Made by a program: the position numbers and the translations under genes. A stretch of DNA of 64,000 bases, from positions 248,001-312,000 of the forward strand of contig NZ_JACHZQ010000006.1 of assembly GCF_014193655.1 (NCBI RefSeq), in the 5' to 3' direction. The notes below the pieces were generated by a model. It had not been told where the DNA came from, did not search any database, and saw only the letters and a program-made list of their open reading frames with translations. Source of the DNA: Rhizobium sp. BK313 (GTDB lineage Bacteria > Pseudomonadota > Alphaproteobacteria > Rhizobiales > Rhizobiaceae). Each line of letters starts with the position of its first letter. Within the stretch, counting starts at the first letter, position 1. This document shows, piece by piece, positions 8,846 through 17,749 of this stretch.

Positions 8846-10422
8846 GGTCTTCCTCCCTGATCCGCAGTGGCTGTCGCGCCGCCCGCGGCCAAAAGCGCTA
8901 TGTTGTGTTCGGTCATCGTGTCACCTGCCACCTCGCCGGTGATGCGTCCCTCTCGCATCACCAGGATTCGATCGCAGACACCGATCAGTTCCTGCATTTC
9001 CGAAGAAATGACGATGCAGGCCTTTCCTTCTCCAACCAATCGTTGAATGAAGGAGTAGATCTGCGCCTTATTGGCGATATCAATGCCGCGGGTCGGTTCG
9101 TCGATAACCACGACGGAAGGATTGGTAAGCAGCACTTTGGCCAGCAAGAGTTTTTGCTGATTGCCACCGGAAAGCTGGCCTGCATTAACCCCGAAGCTTT
9201 TCAAGCGGATGTCATACTCGTTGACGGCGTCGACGAGCGCGGTCTGCTCGCGCCGTCTATGCATGAGGAGTCCAGGATGGAATCGACCAAGGGCAGAAAG
9301 AGTGAGGTTGGGTGCAAGCCGCTCCTGCAGCAGGAGACCTTTGCCCTTCCTGTCCTCGGTGAGATAGCCGATGCCGGCATCCATCCCCGCTCGCGGGGAT
9401 CGCACATCGAGCGTCCTTCCATTCAGCTCCACTGTGCCGGTTGCCGGGCGAAGACCCATTATTCCTTCGAACACTTCCGTCCGGCCGGCACCGATCATGC
9501 CGGCGAAACCAAGTATTTCTCCCTTATGCGCTTTGAAGGAAATGTCCTTGGCATAGCCAGGTACGGCAAGGTTCTGGACACTTAGAATAACTTCGCCAAT
9601 CAACTCGCCACTCTTCTCCGGGTACAGAGCGGCGAGGTCCCGTCCGACCATCAGCCGTGCCATCTCCATCTGGCTTAGAGTGTGGCCCGGAAAAGTCCCG
9701 ACCATCTTGCCGTCCCGCAGCACGGTCACCTTGTCAGCAAGCCGTTGCACTTCGTCGAGGCGATGGCTGATGTAGAGGACAGCGGCACCCTGGTCTTTCA
9801 GTTGAAGAATAATGCCGAGCAACCTTTCGACCTCTTCCCCCGTCAGAACGGCCGTCGGCTCGTCGAAGATGACAAGCTTGTAGTCGTCAAGAAGGGCTCG
9901 TGCGATCTGCACGAGTTGGCGATCGGCAAGAGAAATGTCACGCACCAAAGCGTTGGGCGAGACGAGGCATCCCAGTTCTGAAAGTTTTTCGGCAGCAAGA
10001 CGACGCATTGTTCGGTCGTCTGCCAGTCCACGGCGCATAAGCTCGCGACCAAGGAACAGATTTTCTGCGACGGTAAGCCCGTCGGCAAGCAGGATCTCCT
10101 GATGTACAAGCACAATTCCGGCTTTCTGCGCCTGCTCCGGCTTTAAGAAGGTGACCTCTTCGCCGGCCAGCGAGACCGTTCCGGCCGTGGGCTCGGCATA
10201 GCCGGACAAAAGACGCATAAAGGTCGATTTTCCCGCGCCGTTTTCCCCGATGATTGCGTGAATCTCGCCCGGTAAGATATCGAGGGTAACCTCGGACAAT
10301 ACCGTGACCGGGCCGTATTGCTTCGACAGGCCTTCAGCGCGAAGAACGGGGCGACTGACGAGATCATCGCTCTGCGACACGTCGCTGCTCCTTTCCCGAT
10401 CGATACTCACGACATTGGCCAT
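8842..10422 (-). CDS. Sugar ABC transporter ATP-binding protein (RbsA type)
   Basis: This 526-residue double-ABC ATPase couples hydrolysis to sugar import. Domain 1 has Walker A GENGAGKS near residue 60, LADRQ as signature and IFDEPTAVL as Walker B. Domain 2 has the degenerate Walker A site usual for RbsA (GMIGAGRTE), the signature LSGGNQQK and VIDEPTRGID. About 25 polar residues precede the first domain. The gene starts nine bases after the GntR stop and overlaps the permease by four bases. The domain order, length and motifs are ordinary for the family. Confidence 0.93.
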   Translation of the reverse strand: MANVVSIDRERSSDVSQSDDLVSRPVLRAEGLSKQYGPVTVLSEVTLDILPGEIHAIIGENGAGKSTFMRLLSGYAEPTAGTVSLAGEEVTFLKPEQAQKAGIVLVHQEILLADGLTVAENLFLGRELMRRGLADDRTMRRLAAEKLSELGCLVSPNALVRDISLADRQLVQIARALLDDYKLVIFDEPTAVLTGEEVERLLGIILQLKDQGAAVLYISHRLDEVQRLADKVTVLRDGKMVGTFPGHTLSQMEMARLMVGRDLAALYPEKSGELIGEVILSVQNLAVPGYAKDISFKAHKGEILGFAGMIGAGRTEVFEGIMGLRPATGTVELNGRTLDVRSPRAGMDAGIGYLTEDRKGKGLLLQERLAPNLTLSALGRFHPGLLMHRRREQTALVDAVNEYDIRLKSFGVNAGQLSGGNQQKLLLAKVLLTNPSVVVIDEPTRGIDIANKAQIYSFIQRLVGEGKACIVISSEMQELIGVCDRILVMREGRITGEVAGDTMTEHNIALLAAGGATATADQGGRP

Positions 10423-10431
10423 GTCTCGTCC

Positions 10432-11133
10432 TCAATCAAACGCCAGTACAAGCCGGTCCCGCGAATGCTCGATATGCTCACGCATCGCCTTATCAGCGGC
10501 GCAGGCATCCCCCGCGGCGAACGCGGCAAGAAGGGCTTCATGCTCGTCGAGAGCCTCCTCGGTCACGCGCGAGTGGAACATCAAACGAAAGATATGAAAG
10601 TGTGTGTGCTGATGGTTGAGCGTTTCTCGAATAAGCTTGTTTCCGGCAAACTCCATGATCCTGTCGTGAAAGACGGCATCCTGGCGGGCAAACGTCGAGT
10701 AGCGGATGCGTTCGTCGGTTCCCTCTCGACGGCCCATGACCCCAGCGGCTTCTCGAAGTGCTGCTAGCCTCGTCTCATCCATCGCGATCGCGGCTCTGGC
10801 CGCACTATCCGGTTCGAGCAAGAGACGAAGCTCGTAGAGTTCATCGAACCGGCGGCGGGTGATTTGCGGGGCCGCGCTATATCCAATTAAGTGGGTCTTG
10901 ACCACCAACCCCTCGCCTTCGAGCCGACCAAGCGCCTCTCGGATGGGGGTCTGCGAGACGCTCAATTGCCTGACCAGATTATCCACGGGGATACGTGAAC
11001 CGGGCGCGATCTTCAGCGACATGAGCTGGCCAAAAATCGCGTCGTAGACGCTTGCCGCGAGACTACTGCTTCGCTGGATCAGGGCACTGGTCGCCACGTC
11101 TTCCGATGACATGCGTCGATTCGAGTTGTGCAT
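10432..11133 (-). CDS. GntR-family (FadR subfamily, FCD domain) transcriptional regulator
   Basis: This 233-residue regulator has a winged helix-turn-helix in the first 80 residues (LSVSQTPIREALGRLEGEGL) followed by an all-helical FCD ligand-binding domain. The FCD domain carries the usual metal and acid-binding polar residues: Asp in FARQDAVFHDRI, and the later His residues NHQHTHFH and EHEALL. The start chosen is the ATG with AGAGG seven bases upstream; an in-frame ATG and a TTG lie further upstream. It is the first gene of the ABC operon, only nine bases before the ATPase, so it very likely represses its own operon. A perfect palindrome lies about 60 bases upstream of its start. Confidence 0.9.
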   Translation of the reverse strand: MHNSNRRMSSEDVATSALIQRSSSLAASVYDAIFGQLMSLKIAPGSRIPVDNLVRQLSVSQTPIREALGRLEGEGLVVKTHLIGYSAAPQITRRRFDELYELRLLLEPDSAARAAIAMDETRLAALREAAGVMGRREGTDERIRYSTFARQDAVFHDRIMEFAGNKLIRETLNHQHTHFHIFRLMFHSRVTEEALDEHEALLAAFAAGDACAADKAMREHIEHSRDRLVLAFD

Positions 11134-11192
11134 ATTTTTGCCTCTTGACATGCACAAGGGCTAACACGATGCTGCGAGCAATTCAATCCCAT

Positions 11193-11204
11193 ATCCTATA
11201 GGAT
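11193..11204. promoter_or_regulatory. Candidate GntR operator, 12-base palindrome
   Basis: ATCCTATAGGAT is a perfect palindrome in an AT-rich stretch upstream of the gntR-ABC operon. It is flanked by weaker dyads (CCCATAT on the left, ATATTGGG on the right). Its size and position fit autoregulation by the FCD-type GntR protein. I cannot place a convincing -35/-10 pair with certainty. Confidence 0.5.
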
Positions 11205-11781
11205 TTTATATTGGGTAACGATGTGAGAGTTCGACCAGCGGCGGACGTCCAAACAGCGACCGCGCTATCAAAGGGTTGCAGGGCTCAAAAGCCTCATGCT
11301 CGTTTGCTGACGACACCACTCCTCAGGTCCAACATCGGAAGCGTGTAGATGGGCAAGATCCACGACCATTCGGCCAGGAAGATATCGCTTCGGCTGCCGT
11401 GGGCTCTCACCGCCGATGGCCAGCCGACGGCGGGTGCGTCGCGTGCAACAAATGGACGGATAGCGCTCTTCAGCGATGCGACAGGGTATGGTCTTGGCAT
11501 TGGGATAGAAGCAGGCACGCTCCAAACCGAGGCAGTTGCCAGGAAGGGCGGCGTGGCGTTTGCCATCCATGCGCCACCAAAGCCGCTAAGCCGCCTTTTA
11601 TCTGATACGGTCCGCCCTTCTCGGCCCTTAGATCGCGATCCTCGATTGCAGCAAGGGTCGACGTTGCCTGTCCAAGGCGCGCCAAGGCCGTCGCCGATGA
11701 ATATGCCATCGCGGCTCGGAGTTCAGACAAACACACTGCTTTCTCAGATCTCGAGTCACCGCTTGTAAAAGGACATCGACA
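11205..11781. other. Non-coding or decayed interval before the alcohol dehydrogenase
   Basis: About 570 bases separate the GntR palindrome from the alcohol dehydrogenase gene. Open frames exist on both strands, the longest about 140 codons on the plus strand, but none has a recognisable family pattern, and the plus frame reaches almost to the dehydrogenase start. I regard the interval as a regulatory or decayed region with nothing I can name. Confidence 0.4.
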
Positions 11782-13008
11782 ATGAGCCATTTTGCCGCCA
11801 TTCGGCTGCCGCACGAAATCCTGTTTGGAAAAGGGCAGCGTCACGCGCTGCCGAAGGTCGCTTTGAGGCACGGGACACGGGCCCTGATCTGCACCGATCA
11901 GCGTTTTGCCGGGACGGCAATATTTGCGGAAATATTGGCCGCGCTGGAAGACGCGTCGATCGCCGTCTTTGTCCACGACGGCGTCCTGCCGGATGTCCCG
12001 CGAAACTCGGTTTCCGTTTGTGTCGAGGGAGCACGCGGGTTTAAGCCGGACATGGTGATCGGGATCGGCGGCGGGAGCTGCCTGGACATGGCAAAGTGTG
12101 CCGCCCTTATTCTCAGCCATGGCGGCCAGCTGCAGGACTATTATGGGGAGTTCAAAGTTCCTGGTCCGACACTCCCTGTTATTGCCATGCCGACGACAGC
12201 TGGTACCGGTTCGGAGGTTACGCCCGTTGCGGTGGTGTCCGACCCCGACCGCACGCTCAAAGTGGGTATTTCCAGCCCCTACCTTATTGCCGCTGCGGCC
12301 ATTTGCGATCCCGAATTGACCATGTCGTGCCCTGTGGGTTTGACAGCCGTCGCGGGCGCCGACGCGCTGACCCATGCCATCGAGGCTTTCACGGCGGCTC
12401 GACGCGGCACCGACGCATCCTTGGCTCAAAACCACGTGTTTATCGGCAAGAGCGCGCTGACTGATCATTTCGCCCTGCTCGCCATAAAATTGCTCGGGCG
12501 CAGTCTGGAGAAAGCTTGCAAGGACGGAGCGGACCAAGACGCGCGCGCCGATGTGATGATGGGTGCGCTTGCTGCCGGCTGTGCTTTCGGCACGGCAGGG
12601 ACCGCGGCCGCACACGCCATTCAATATCCGGTCGGCGCACTTACCCACACCGCGCATGGTCTCGGCGTTGCGACCTTGATGCCTTACGTTATGAGCTACA
12701 ACCGCTCGGCCTCGACGGAAGAACTGGCGGAAGTCGGCGCAGCCCTTGGCATCGTGCAGGCTGGCCTTGACGTGAAGGAAATGGCCGGGGCCGCTATCGA
12801 GGAGGTCCGACGGCTTTTCGCCGCAATCGGCATTACGCCGACGCTCAAGGCTCTCGGGCTTCCTGCAGACAAGCTCGACTGGACGGCCGAACAGGCGTTC
12901 GGCATCGATCGTTTGATCAAGAACAACCCCCGCCCTTTCGATCTCGAAGCCATGAAGCGCCTCGTGCAAGCGGCCTATGACGGCGACCTCGCCGCCAGCG
13001 CAATCTAA
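11782..13008 (+). CDS. Iron-containing (group III) alcohol dehydrogenase
   Basis: This cytoplasmic 408-residue NAD(P)-dependent dehydrogenase belongs to the iron-containing ADH family, which also includes maleylacetate reductase-like and butanol dehydrogenase-like enzymes. The nucleotide motif GIGGGSCLDMAK is at residues 94-105. Metal ligands are visible at Asp194 and His198 (GADALTHAIEAF), His278 (AAAHAIQYP) and His292 (HTAHGLG), so the enzyme should be active. A weak AAAGGA ribosome site precedes the ATG. The next gene in the same direction was an aldehyde dehydrogenase that is now deleted internally, so the pair probably once oxidised an alcohol to an acid. The alcohol is not known. Confidence 0.92.
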   Translation: MSHFAAIRLPHEILFGKGQRHALPKVALRHGTRALICTDQRFAGTAIFAEILAALEDASIAVFVHDGVLPDVPRNSVSVCVEGARGFKPDMVIGIGGGSCLDMAKCAALILSHGGQLQDYYGEFKVPGPTLPVIAMPTTAGTGSEVTPVAVVSDPDRTLKVGISSPYLIAAAAICDPELTMSCPVGLTAVAGADALTHAIEAFTAARRGTDASLAQNHVFIGKSALTDHFALLAIKLLGRSLEKACKDGADQDARADVMMGALAAGCAFGTAGTAAAHAIQYPVGALTHTAHGLGVATLMPYVMSYNRSASTEELAEVGAALGIVQAGLDVKEMAGAAIEEVRRLFAAIGITPTLKALGLPADKLDWTAEQAFGIDRLIKNNPRPFDLEAMKRLVQAAYDGDLAASAI

Positions 13009-13024
13009 GAAAAGGAGTATCCCG

Positions 13025-13261
13025 ATGACCATTGCCCAACCGATCCTCCCGCATGATCGTCGACTGCCCGATATTCAGGCTACCGCGCGCGGGCTTTACA
13101 TCGATGGCCAGTGGCTGCCGTCGCAGTCGGGGCAAATGATCGAGGTCGTTGATCCGTCGACAGAAGCTGTGCTCAAGCAAAGTGGCCTCGGCCGCGAGGG
13201 CGGCCAGCATCACGGCATTGCCGAATTCATGGTAGCCAAATATATCGCAACGAGTTTTTGA
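13025..13261 (+). pseudogene. Aldehyde dehydrogenase with a large in-frame internal deletion
   Basis: The 78-codon frame joins the N-terminus of an NAD-dependent aldehyde dehydrogenase (LYIDGQWLPS, then IEVVDPSTEAVL) directly to the extreme C-terminus (KQSGLGREGG followed by GIAEFMVAKYIATSF). Both ends match the family, but about 400 residues in between are missing, including the cofactor-binding domain and the catalytic Glu and Cys. The reading frame is kept, so a short protein may still be made. AAAGGAG at good spacing precedes the ATG, 16 bases after the alcohol dehydrogenase stop. The product cannot be an enzyme. The junction is near 13170. Confidence 0.85.
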
Positions 13262-13276
13262 CGCGGGAAGAACGAT

Positions 13277-14095
13277 TTGGAAAAGGATCCCTTCCGCATC
13301 CGCGGCCACGTCGCTGATTTCGATGCGATCGTCGATGACATTGTGGCGCGCAGCGCGGTGGCGCGCGACACGCTTCCTATGGTTCCTGACATTGCTTACG
13401 GCGACGATCCGACCGAAAGGCTGGATTTGTTTTTTCCGCAGAGGCGGCAGACCCGCATGCCGGTGCATATGTTCATCCATGGCGGCTATTGGCGGATGTT
13501 CTCCAAGCGGGACTACTCCTATATCGCCAATACAATAACGAGGACCGGAGCAATCGCCGTCATCGTCGATTACGCATTGATGCCCAATGCCAGAATGGCG
13601 CTTCTCATCAATCAAGTGCGGCAAGCCAGGCAATGGGTCTTCGAGCACATTGCAGAATATGGCGGCGACCCAACGCGCATGACAGTGAGCGGTCATTCCG
13701 CCGGCGCGCATCTGGCAAGTTTCGTGTTTCTGAGAGATACCAACCCGTCAGGGCTTGCCGCAGCTCTGTTGCTCAGTGGGCTTTACGAGCTTGAACCGCT
13801 TCGCTCCTCTTTCCTGCAACAAGAAATTCAACTCACTGACGAGGAGGTCGCCCGGTTCAGCCCTCTTTCCCACCAATTTGATCTGCGCACCAAAGTCTCG
13901 GTGTTGGCAGGCACCGACGAGACGCATCCGTTCTTGGATCAGGCCGACCGTTTTACCCGGCATCTCCGTTCACAGGGCCTCACCGTGGACCGCTCCGACG
14001 TGACGGACAGCAATCATATGACCACTGTCAGAGATCTCGGAATTCCCGACACACAGGCGGCAAACGCGCTGTTTCAAATTATTCGCAACGCCTAG
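13277..14095 (+). CDS. Alpha/beta hydrolase (kynurenine-formamidase-like / carboxylesterase)
   Basis: This 272-residue alpha/beta hydrolase has the oxyanion-hole motif HGGYW at residues 68-72 and the nucleophile elbow GHSAGA with Ser141. An Asp in AGTDETHPF and a His in DSNHMTT near the C-terminus complete a plausible triad. HGGYW is typical of arylformamidase-like and related esterases. The start is TTG 13277 with GGGAAG upstream; the next in-frame ATG would remove 34 residues. It lies 15 bases after the deleted aldehyde dehydrogenase, in one transcription unit with it and the alcohol dehydrogenase. A role in hydrolysing an ester, lactone or amide of the substrate is inference. Confidence 0.82.
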   Translation: MEKDPFRIRGHVADFDAIVDDIVARSAVARDTLPMVPDIAYGDDPTERLDLFFPQRRQTRMPVHMFIHGGYWRMFSKRDYSYIANTITRTGAIAVIVDYALMPNARMALLINQVRQARQWVFEHIAEYGGDPTRMTVSGHSAGAHLASFVFLRDTNPSGLAAALLLSGLYELEPLRSSFLQQEIQLTDEEVARFSPLSHQFDLRTKVSVLAGTDETHPFLDQADRFTRHLRSQGLTVDRSDVTDSNHMTTVRDLGIPDTQAANALFQIIRNA

Positions 14096-14120
14096 CTCGC
14101 CCGAGAAACGACAGTCAGCC

Positions 14121-14159
14121 CGACACATGCAACAGCCCGTGCTGTCGTTGCATGTGTCG
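14121..14159. terminator. Bidirectional terminator between convergent operons
   Basis: CGACACATGCAAC pairs with GTTGCATGTGTCG as a 13-base perfect stem. Inside it AGC and GCT pair again around CCGT, leaving a small one-sided bulge. It lies between the stop codons of the plus-strand hydrolase and the minus-strand MFS gene, so it can end both transcripts. Confidence 0.75.
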
Positions 14160-14184
14160 AAACCGGGGTGCCGCATCCGGCGGG

Positions 14185-15489
14185 CTATTCAACGACCCTA
14201 TCCATGCGGCCGACGAGGAATACGTAGCAGAGGGCGGCGATGATCGCCAGGATCGAGCATAGCGCCAACGCAGGTGCAAAGCTGCCCCCCTGTACGAGAT
14301 ACCCAATTGCGATCGGAATAACGATGCTGGAAAGGCCCCCGAACAGGTTGAATACGCCGCCCGTCAATCCGATCAGCCGTTCCGGCGCCAGTGCGGAGAC
14401 GTACGACCAGGTGATTGATGCCATTCCCGTGCCAAAAAACGCAACTGCCAGAAACAGAATGATGAGCGGTGGGCTATCGACTAATTGGGCGCCGACGATG
14501 AGGACCGACAGGGCAATACCCGTCAGAACGGGGATCTTCCGAGAGGCGCTCAAGCTAAAGCCCCTACGCAAGAGTGCGTCAGAAAGAAACCCGGAAACCA
14601 GGACGCCTGCAAATCCGGCGAGAAACGGCACCGAAGCGTAAAAGCCTGCCTTGATGAAATCCAGATGCCGATATTGGACCAAATAAGTGGGAAACCACGT
14701 CAGGAAGAAATTCGCCGAGGCCAAATAGCTGAATTGCCCGATGTAGAGCCCCCAAAGCTTCTTTTTACTCAAAACGATTTTAAGATCGGTCCAGGAGAAG
14801 GTCTTTCTATTCGCCTGCTCCCTCACGAGACGGGAGCTCAACTCTGGAACACCGCCTCCGGCTTTGATGAGGTCGAGTTCAGCGTCGTTCGTTCCCCGGA
14901 ACTGTTGCGGGTCCCGATAGACAGTCGCCCAAAGCACAGCTGCAATGAGCCCAAGGATACCGGTCAGGATGAAGACTGAACGCCAGCCATAGCCCGCCTC
15001 GATCCAGACGAGTACCGGTGTCAGGAAACCAAGACCAACGTATTGTGCGGAGATGTAGATGCCGATTGTGCTGGCTCGTTCACGCTCCGGGAACCACGTG
15101 GTTACGATGCGGTTGTTGACGATATAACTCGGAGCCTCAAAGACGCCGACGGCCAATCGCAGAATGAACAAACTGACGATGCCGGCGACGAAACCAAGGC
15201 TGAGTGTGGCAATCGACCAAACCAGGATTGTCAGCGGGTAAACGACCCTTGGGTGCACGCGGTCGGCAAGCCACCCTCCCGGAATTTGCATCGCCGTGTA
15301 TGTCCAGCCAAAAGCTGAGAACAGCCAACCCATCGTCACCGGATCGATTTTCAGCTCACCGGAAAGAGACGGTGCCGTAATCGACAGATTCGTCCGATCC
15401 AGGTAGTTGATGACTCCCGTTAAGAACAGAAGCGCAGTTATGATATAGCGGGTTCGGCTCGGGGCCGTCAGCGTTGCCGATATCGACAT
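14185..15489 (-). CDS. MFS transporter, anion:cation symporter (sugar-acid) family
   Basis: This 434-residue inner-membrane carrier has twelve predicted hydrophobic segments. The N-terminal motif GVINYLDRTNLSI and the loop GGWLADRVHPR are hallmarks of the ACS family, which carries galactonate, glucarate, tartrate and phthalate. The ATG has a strong GGGAGGAGG ribosome site. It lies 28 bases after the mandelate-racemase-family dehydratase gene and is third in the gntR-dehydratase-MFS operon, so it probably imports the sugar acid that the dehydratase uses. The exact acid is not determined by the sequence. Confidence 0.88.
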   Translation of the reverse strand: MSISATLTAPSRTRYIITALLFLTGVINYLDRTNLSITAPSLSGELKIDPVTMGWLFSAFGWTYTAMQIPGGWLADRVHPRVVYPLTILVWSIATLSLGFVAGIVSLFILRLAVGVFEAPSYIVNNRIVTTWFPERERASTIGIYISAQYVGLGFLTPVLVWIEAGYGWRSVFILTGILGLIAAVLWATVYRDPQQFRGTNDAELDLIKAGGGVPELSSRLVREQANRKTFSWTDLKIVLSKKKLWGLYIGQFSYLASANFFLTWFPTYLVQYRHLDFIKAGFYASVPFLAGFAGVLVSGFLSDALLRRGFSLSASRKIPVLTGIALSVLIVGAQLVDSPPLIILFLAVAFFGTGMASITWSYVSALAPERLIGLTGGVFNLFGGLSSIVIPIAIGYLVQGGSFAPALALCSILAIIAALCYVFLVGRMDRVVE

Positions 15490-15517
15490 ATATCCTCCTC
15501 CCAAATTTTTTTTGCAA

Positions 15518-16669
15518 TCACCAGTTGGTAAAGCTTCCATCGCGGCGCCGCAGATGCGGCGGTTCAAAGAATTGGAATTCCAGTTTTTTCAAAGCATCTT
15601 CATTGACTTCAATGCCCAGTCCTGGGCGATCGGGTACCCTGTAGCTGCTGCCCTCCAGCGTGACCTGTTCGGGGAAGAGTTCGGCCGAATCGAATCCAAG
15701 CTGTTCGACCGGCGAGGCGCGGCATTCGAGCCAGGCAAAATTTGAAACAGCTGCAGCGAGATGAACGGTCGCGGCCGTGCAGATTGGGCCGAGAGGATTG
15801 TGCGGCATGAGATCGACGTAATGGGCTTCGCTCCATCCCGCGACCTTCATCGCTTCGGTGAAGCCGCCGACGTTGCAGATATCCAGGCGATTGAACTGAT
15901 GGATATCGCGCTCGATGTAAGGCAGGAATTGCCATTTGGATGAAAACTCTTCGCCAATGGCGAACGGCACATCTGTCATCCTGCGTAACGCTTCGTACGC
16001 CTCCGGCGTCTCATCGCGAATAGGCTCTTCGATGAAGTCCAACGTCCCGCTTGGCATTTTCTGACAAAACGATGCGGCCTCCGCGACACTCAGCCGATGG
16101 TGATAATCGATCCCCAACACGGCCGCCGGTCCCAGTTCCTCTCTCGCCTTGACCATCCACGGTGCTGTGCGCGCAATTGACTCGCGTGGCTCGAAAATGT
16201 CGGTGGAATGCTGTCCCCATGGCACAAACCGGATACAGGTCCAGCCGGCACTCATGAGAGTTTTTGCCTGCTCGACCATTTCCGGACCAGGATCGGCGGG
16301 GGCCGTAGCAAAAGCTGGGACGAGGTCGCGCTGCTTCCCCCCTAGCAGGTCAAAGACCGGGACGCCCTGCGCCTTGGCGCGAATATCATGGAAGGCGATA
16401 TCCAGCGCACCGATTGCCGCTGACAGAACACGTCCGCCTTCGAAATATTGGCTGCGATACATTTCCTGCCAAAGCGCGCCCGCTCGTCTGGCGTCGCGCC
16501 CCAAAAGAAACTCGCTGTAGTGTCTGATCGCGCCGACAACCGCATGCTCGCGGCCGGTTAACCCAGACTCACCCCAGCCATAGATCCCACTTTCAGTCGT
16601 TACCTTAACCAGAAGTTGGTTCCGGTGACCGACCCTGGGAGTAAAGCATTCAATTTTCGCAATTTTCAT
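15518..16669 (-). CDS. Galactonate-dehydratase-like enzyme (mandelate racemase / muconate lactonizing family)
   Basis: This 383-residue enolase-superfamily acid-sugar dehydratase probably removes water from an aldonate to give a 2-keto-3-deoxy acid. Metal ligands are seen at Asp188, Glu214 and Glu240, with His190 (DYHHR) and His290 (MPHNPLGP) as acid/base residues. All five lie five positions beyond D183, H185, E209, E235 and H285 of E. coli DgoD, as I recall them, which strongly supports the D-galactonate dehydratase subgroup. The protein starts 12 bases after the gntR stop. The partner transporter is the MFS carrier. No KDPGal kinase or aldolase is present here, so later steps must be encoded elsewhere. 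Confidence 0.85.
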   Translation of the reverse strand: MKIAKIECFTPRVGHRNQLLVKVTTESGIYGWGESGLTGREHAVVGAIRHYSEFLLGRDARRAGALWQEMYRSQYFEGGRVLSAAIGALDIAFHDIRAKAQGVPVFDLLGGKQRDLVPAFATAPADPGPEMVEQAKTLMSAGWTCIRFVPWGQHSTDIFEPRESIARTAPWMVKAREELGPAAVLGIDYHHRLSVAEAASFCQKMPSGTLDFIEEPIRDETPEAYEALRRMTDVPFAIGEEFSSKWQFLPYIERDIHQFNRLDICNVGGFTEAMKVAGWSEAHYVDLMPHNPLGPICTAATVHLAAAVSNFAWLECRASPVEQLGFDSAELFPEQVTLEGSSYRVPDRPGLGIEVNEDALKKLEFQFFEPPHLRRRDGSFTNW

Positions 16670-16681
16670 AGACGTCTACTT

Positions 16682-17398
16682 TTAAAGCTGTTGGAGATTG
16701 GAGGCTTCCAGGCGATCAGCGCCTTCGGCTCCTCGGATCACGAAGGCCATGGCGATATAGCGGGCCTCCTCCGCGCGACCGCCGGCGATGGCATTGGCGA
16801 GCGCCAGGTGCAGCGTCGGGTTTGGATCATAAGAGAGCCCATTTTCCAAAAGGGTAAGGTCAGCATGAAAAAGGGTGCGTAGCATCTCTTCGAGCGGGCG
16901 ACGGAGACCTTGGATCAAACTGTTATGCGTTGCGTCAAGGATTGCCAGATGAAAGGCGATATCTGTCTCGATCGCCTCGGGAGACGGTGCTTCCTTCATC
17001 GAATTGGCGAGCGTCGATATTGCCGCTCTTTCGGCACTCGTCGCATTTGACGCCGCCATTGATGCGGCGCCCGGCTCAATCAACTCACGAAGCTGCGCGA
17101 CCTCACGCCGAAATCGTGCGTGTGAAGAGCGATCGTGCAAGCGCCATCTGATGACGTCGACATCAAGACTGTTCCAGTCCGATCTGTCCGCGACCCGCGA
17201 TCCGTAACGACGGGCAGTTCTAACAAGCCCTTTTCCCGCCAGCACCTTGACTGCTTCGCGAAGCGCATTTCGCCCGACGCCAAACTTGGCCGCCAAGTCG
17301 GCCTCCATGGGAAGCTGGGCACCAGGCTGCCATTCGCCTTGCACAATCGAGCGGCCCATGGCCTGAACTGTGTCTGATATCAGCCCTCTCGGCAGCAT
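16682..17398 (-). CDS. GntR-family (FCD) transcriptional regulator
   Basis: This 238-residue regulator has an N-terminal winged helix-turn-helix (FGVGRNALREAVKVLAGKGL near residue 40) and a C-terminal FCD domain with metal-binding motifs ETDIAFHLAILDATHN and the later His of PTLHLALANAI. The ATG has AGAGGAG at good spacing. It leads the operon with the dehydratase and MFS genes and resembles DgoR and other sugar-acid repressors. A dyad-rich stretch directly upstream is the likely operator. Auto-repression released by the imported acid or its dehydration product is inference from such systems. Confidence 0.9.
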   Translation of the reverse strand: MLPRGLISDTVQAMGRSIVQGEWQPGAQLPMEADLAAKFGVGRNALREAVKVLAGKGLVRTARRYGSRVADRSDWNSLDVDVIRWRLHDRSSHARFRREVAQLRELIEPGAASMAASNATSAERAAISTLANSMKEAPSPEAIETDIAFHLAILDATHNSLIQGLRRPLEEMLRTLFHADLTLLENGLSYDPNPTLHLALANAIAGGRAEEARYIAMAFVIRGAEGADRLEASNLQQL

Positions 17399-17411
17399 GC
17401 TTATCTCCTCT

Positions 17412-17433
17412 TGGGATGGGCTTAAATCCCATC
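17412..17433. promoter_or_regulatory. Overlapping inverted repeats upstream of gntR
   Basis: TGGGAT-N8-ATCCCA (17412-17431) and GATGGG-N7-CCCATC (17415-17433) overlap each other 14 bases upstream of the gntR start codon and close to its ribosome site. Either could be the GntR operator. The position, just upstream of the Shine-Dalgarno, would block transcription early. Confidence 0.5.
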
Positions 17434-17458
17434 TAGAAGAATGTCAATGCAGGGTTGA

Positions 17459-17749
17459 CAAGATCGTGCCTCCGCTGATCGCGACCTTATCTTTCGTTCT
17501 GATCCCAACACAGAAGCCATCGAAGTGCTTCAACGATATGCCGGTCTGTTGGAATCCTTTCGTCGACGCCTGCCCTCCATTCCATATCGAATGAGGGCAC
17601 GGATCGAAGAACACCGGGCCATTCTTGCCGCATTCGAGGCGCGTGACCCCGCGTCGGCGGCGAAAGCAGCGGCACGACACGTTCGCGCTGACGGCGACGA
17701 ATTTCTGGAGGCTATGCGGCAGACCAAAGGAGATTGGCACGATCTGTGA
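17459..17749 (+). pseudogene. C-terminal fragment of a GntR/FCD regulator
   Basis: A plus-strand frame of about 96 codons encodes the last part of an FCD domain: IEEHRAILAAFEARDPASAA followed by a conserved-looking RHVRADGDEF segment. The N-terminal DNA-binding half and most of the ligand domain are missing; a stop codon lies directly upstream of the recognisable part. It is oriented opposite to the intact gntR next to it, so it is not a simple tandem duplicate. The following 17750-18026 stretch shows no gene. Confidence 0.75.

Noticed and set aside
11470..13032. A 520-codon minus-strand frame
   Set aside because: It is antisense to the iron-type alcohol dehydrogenase, whose metal ligands are all present.
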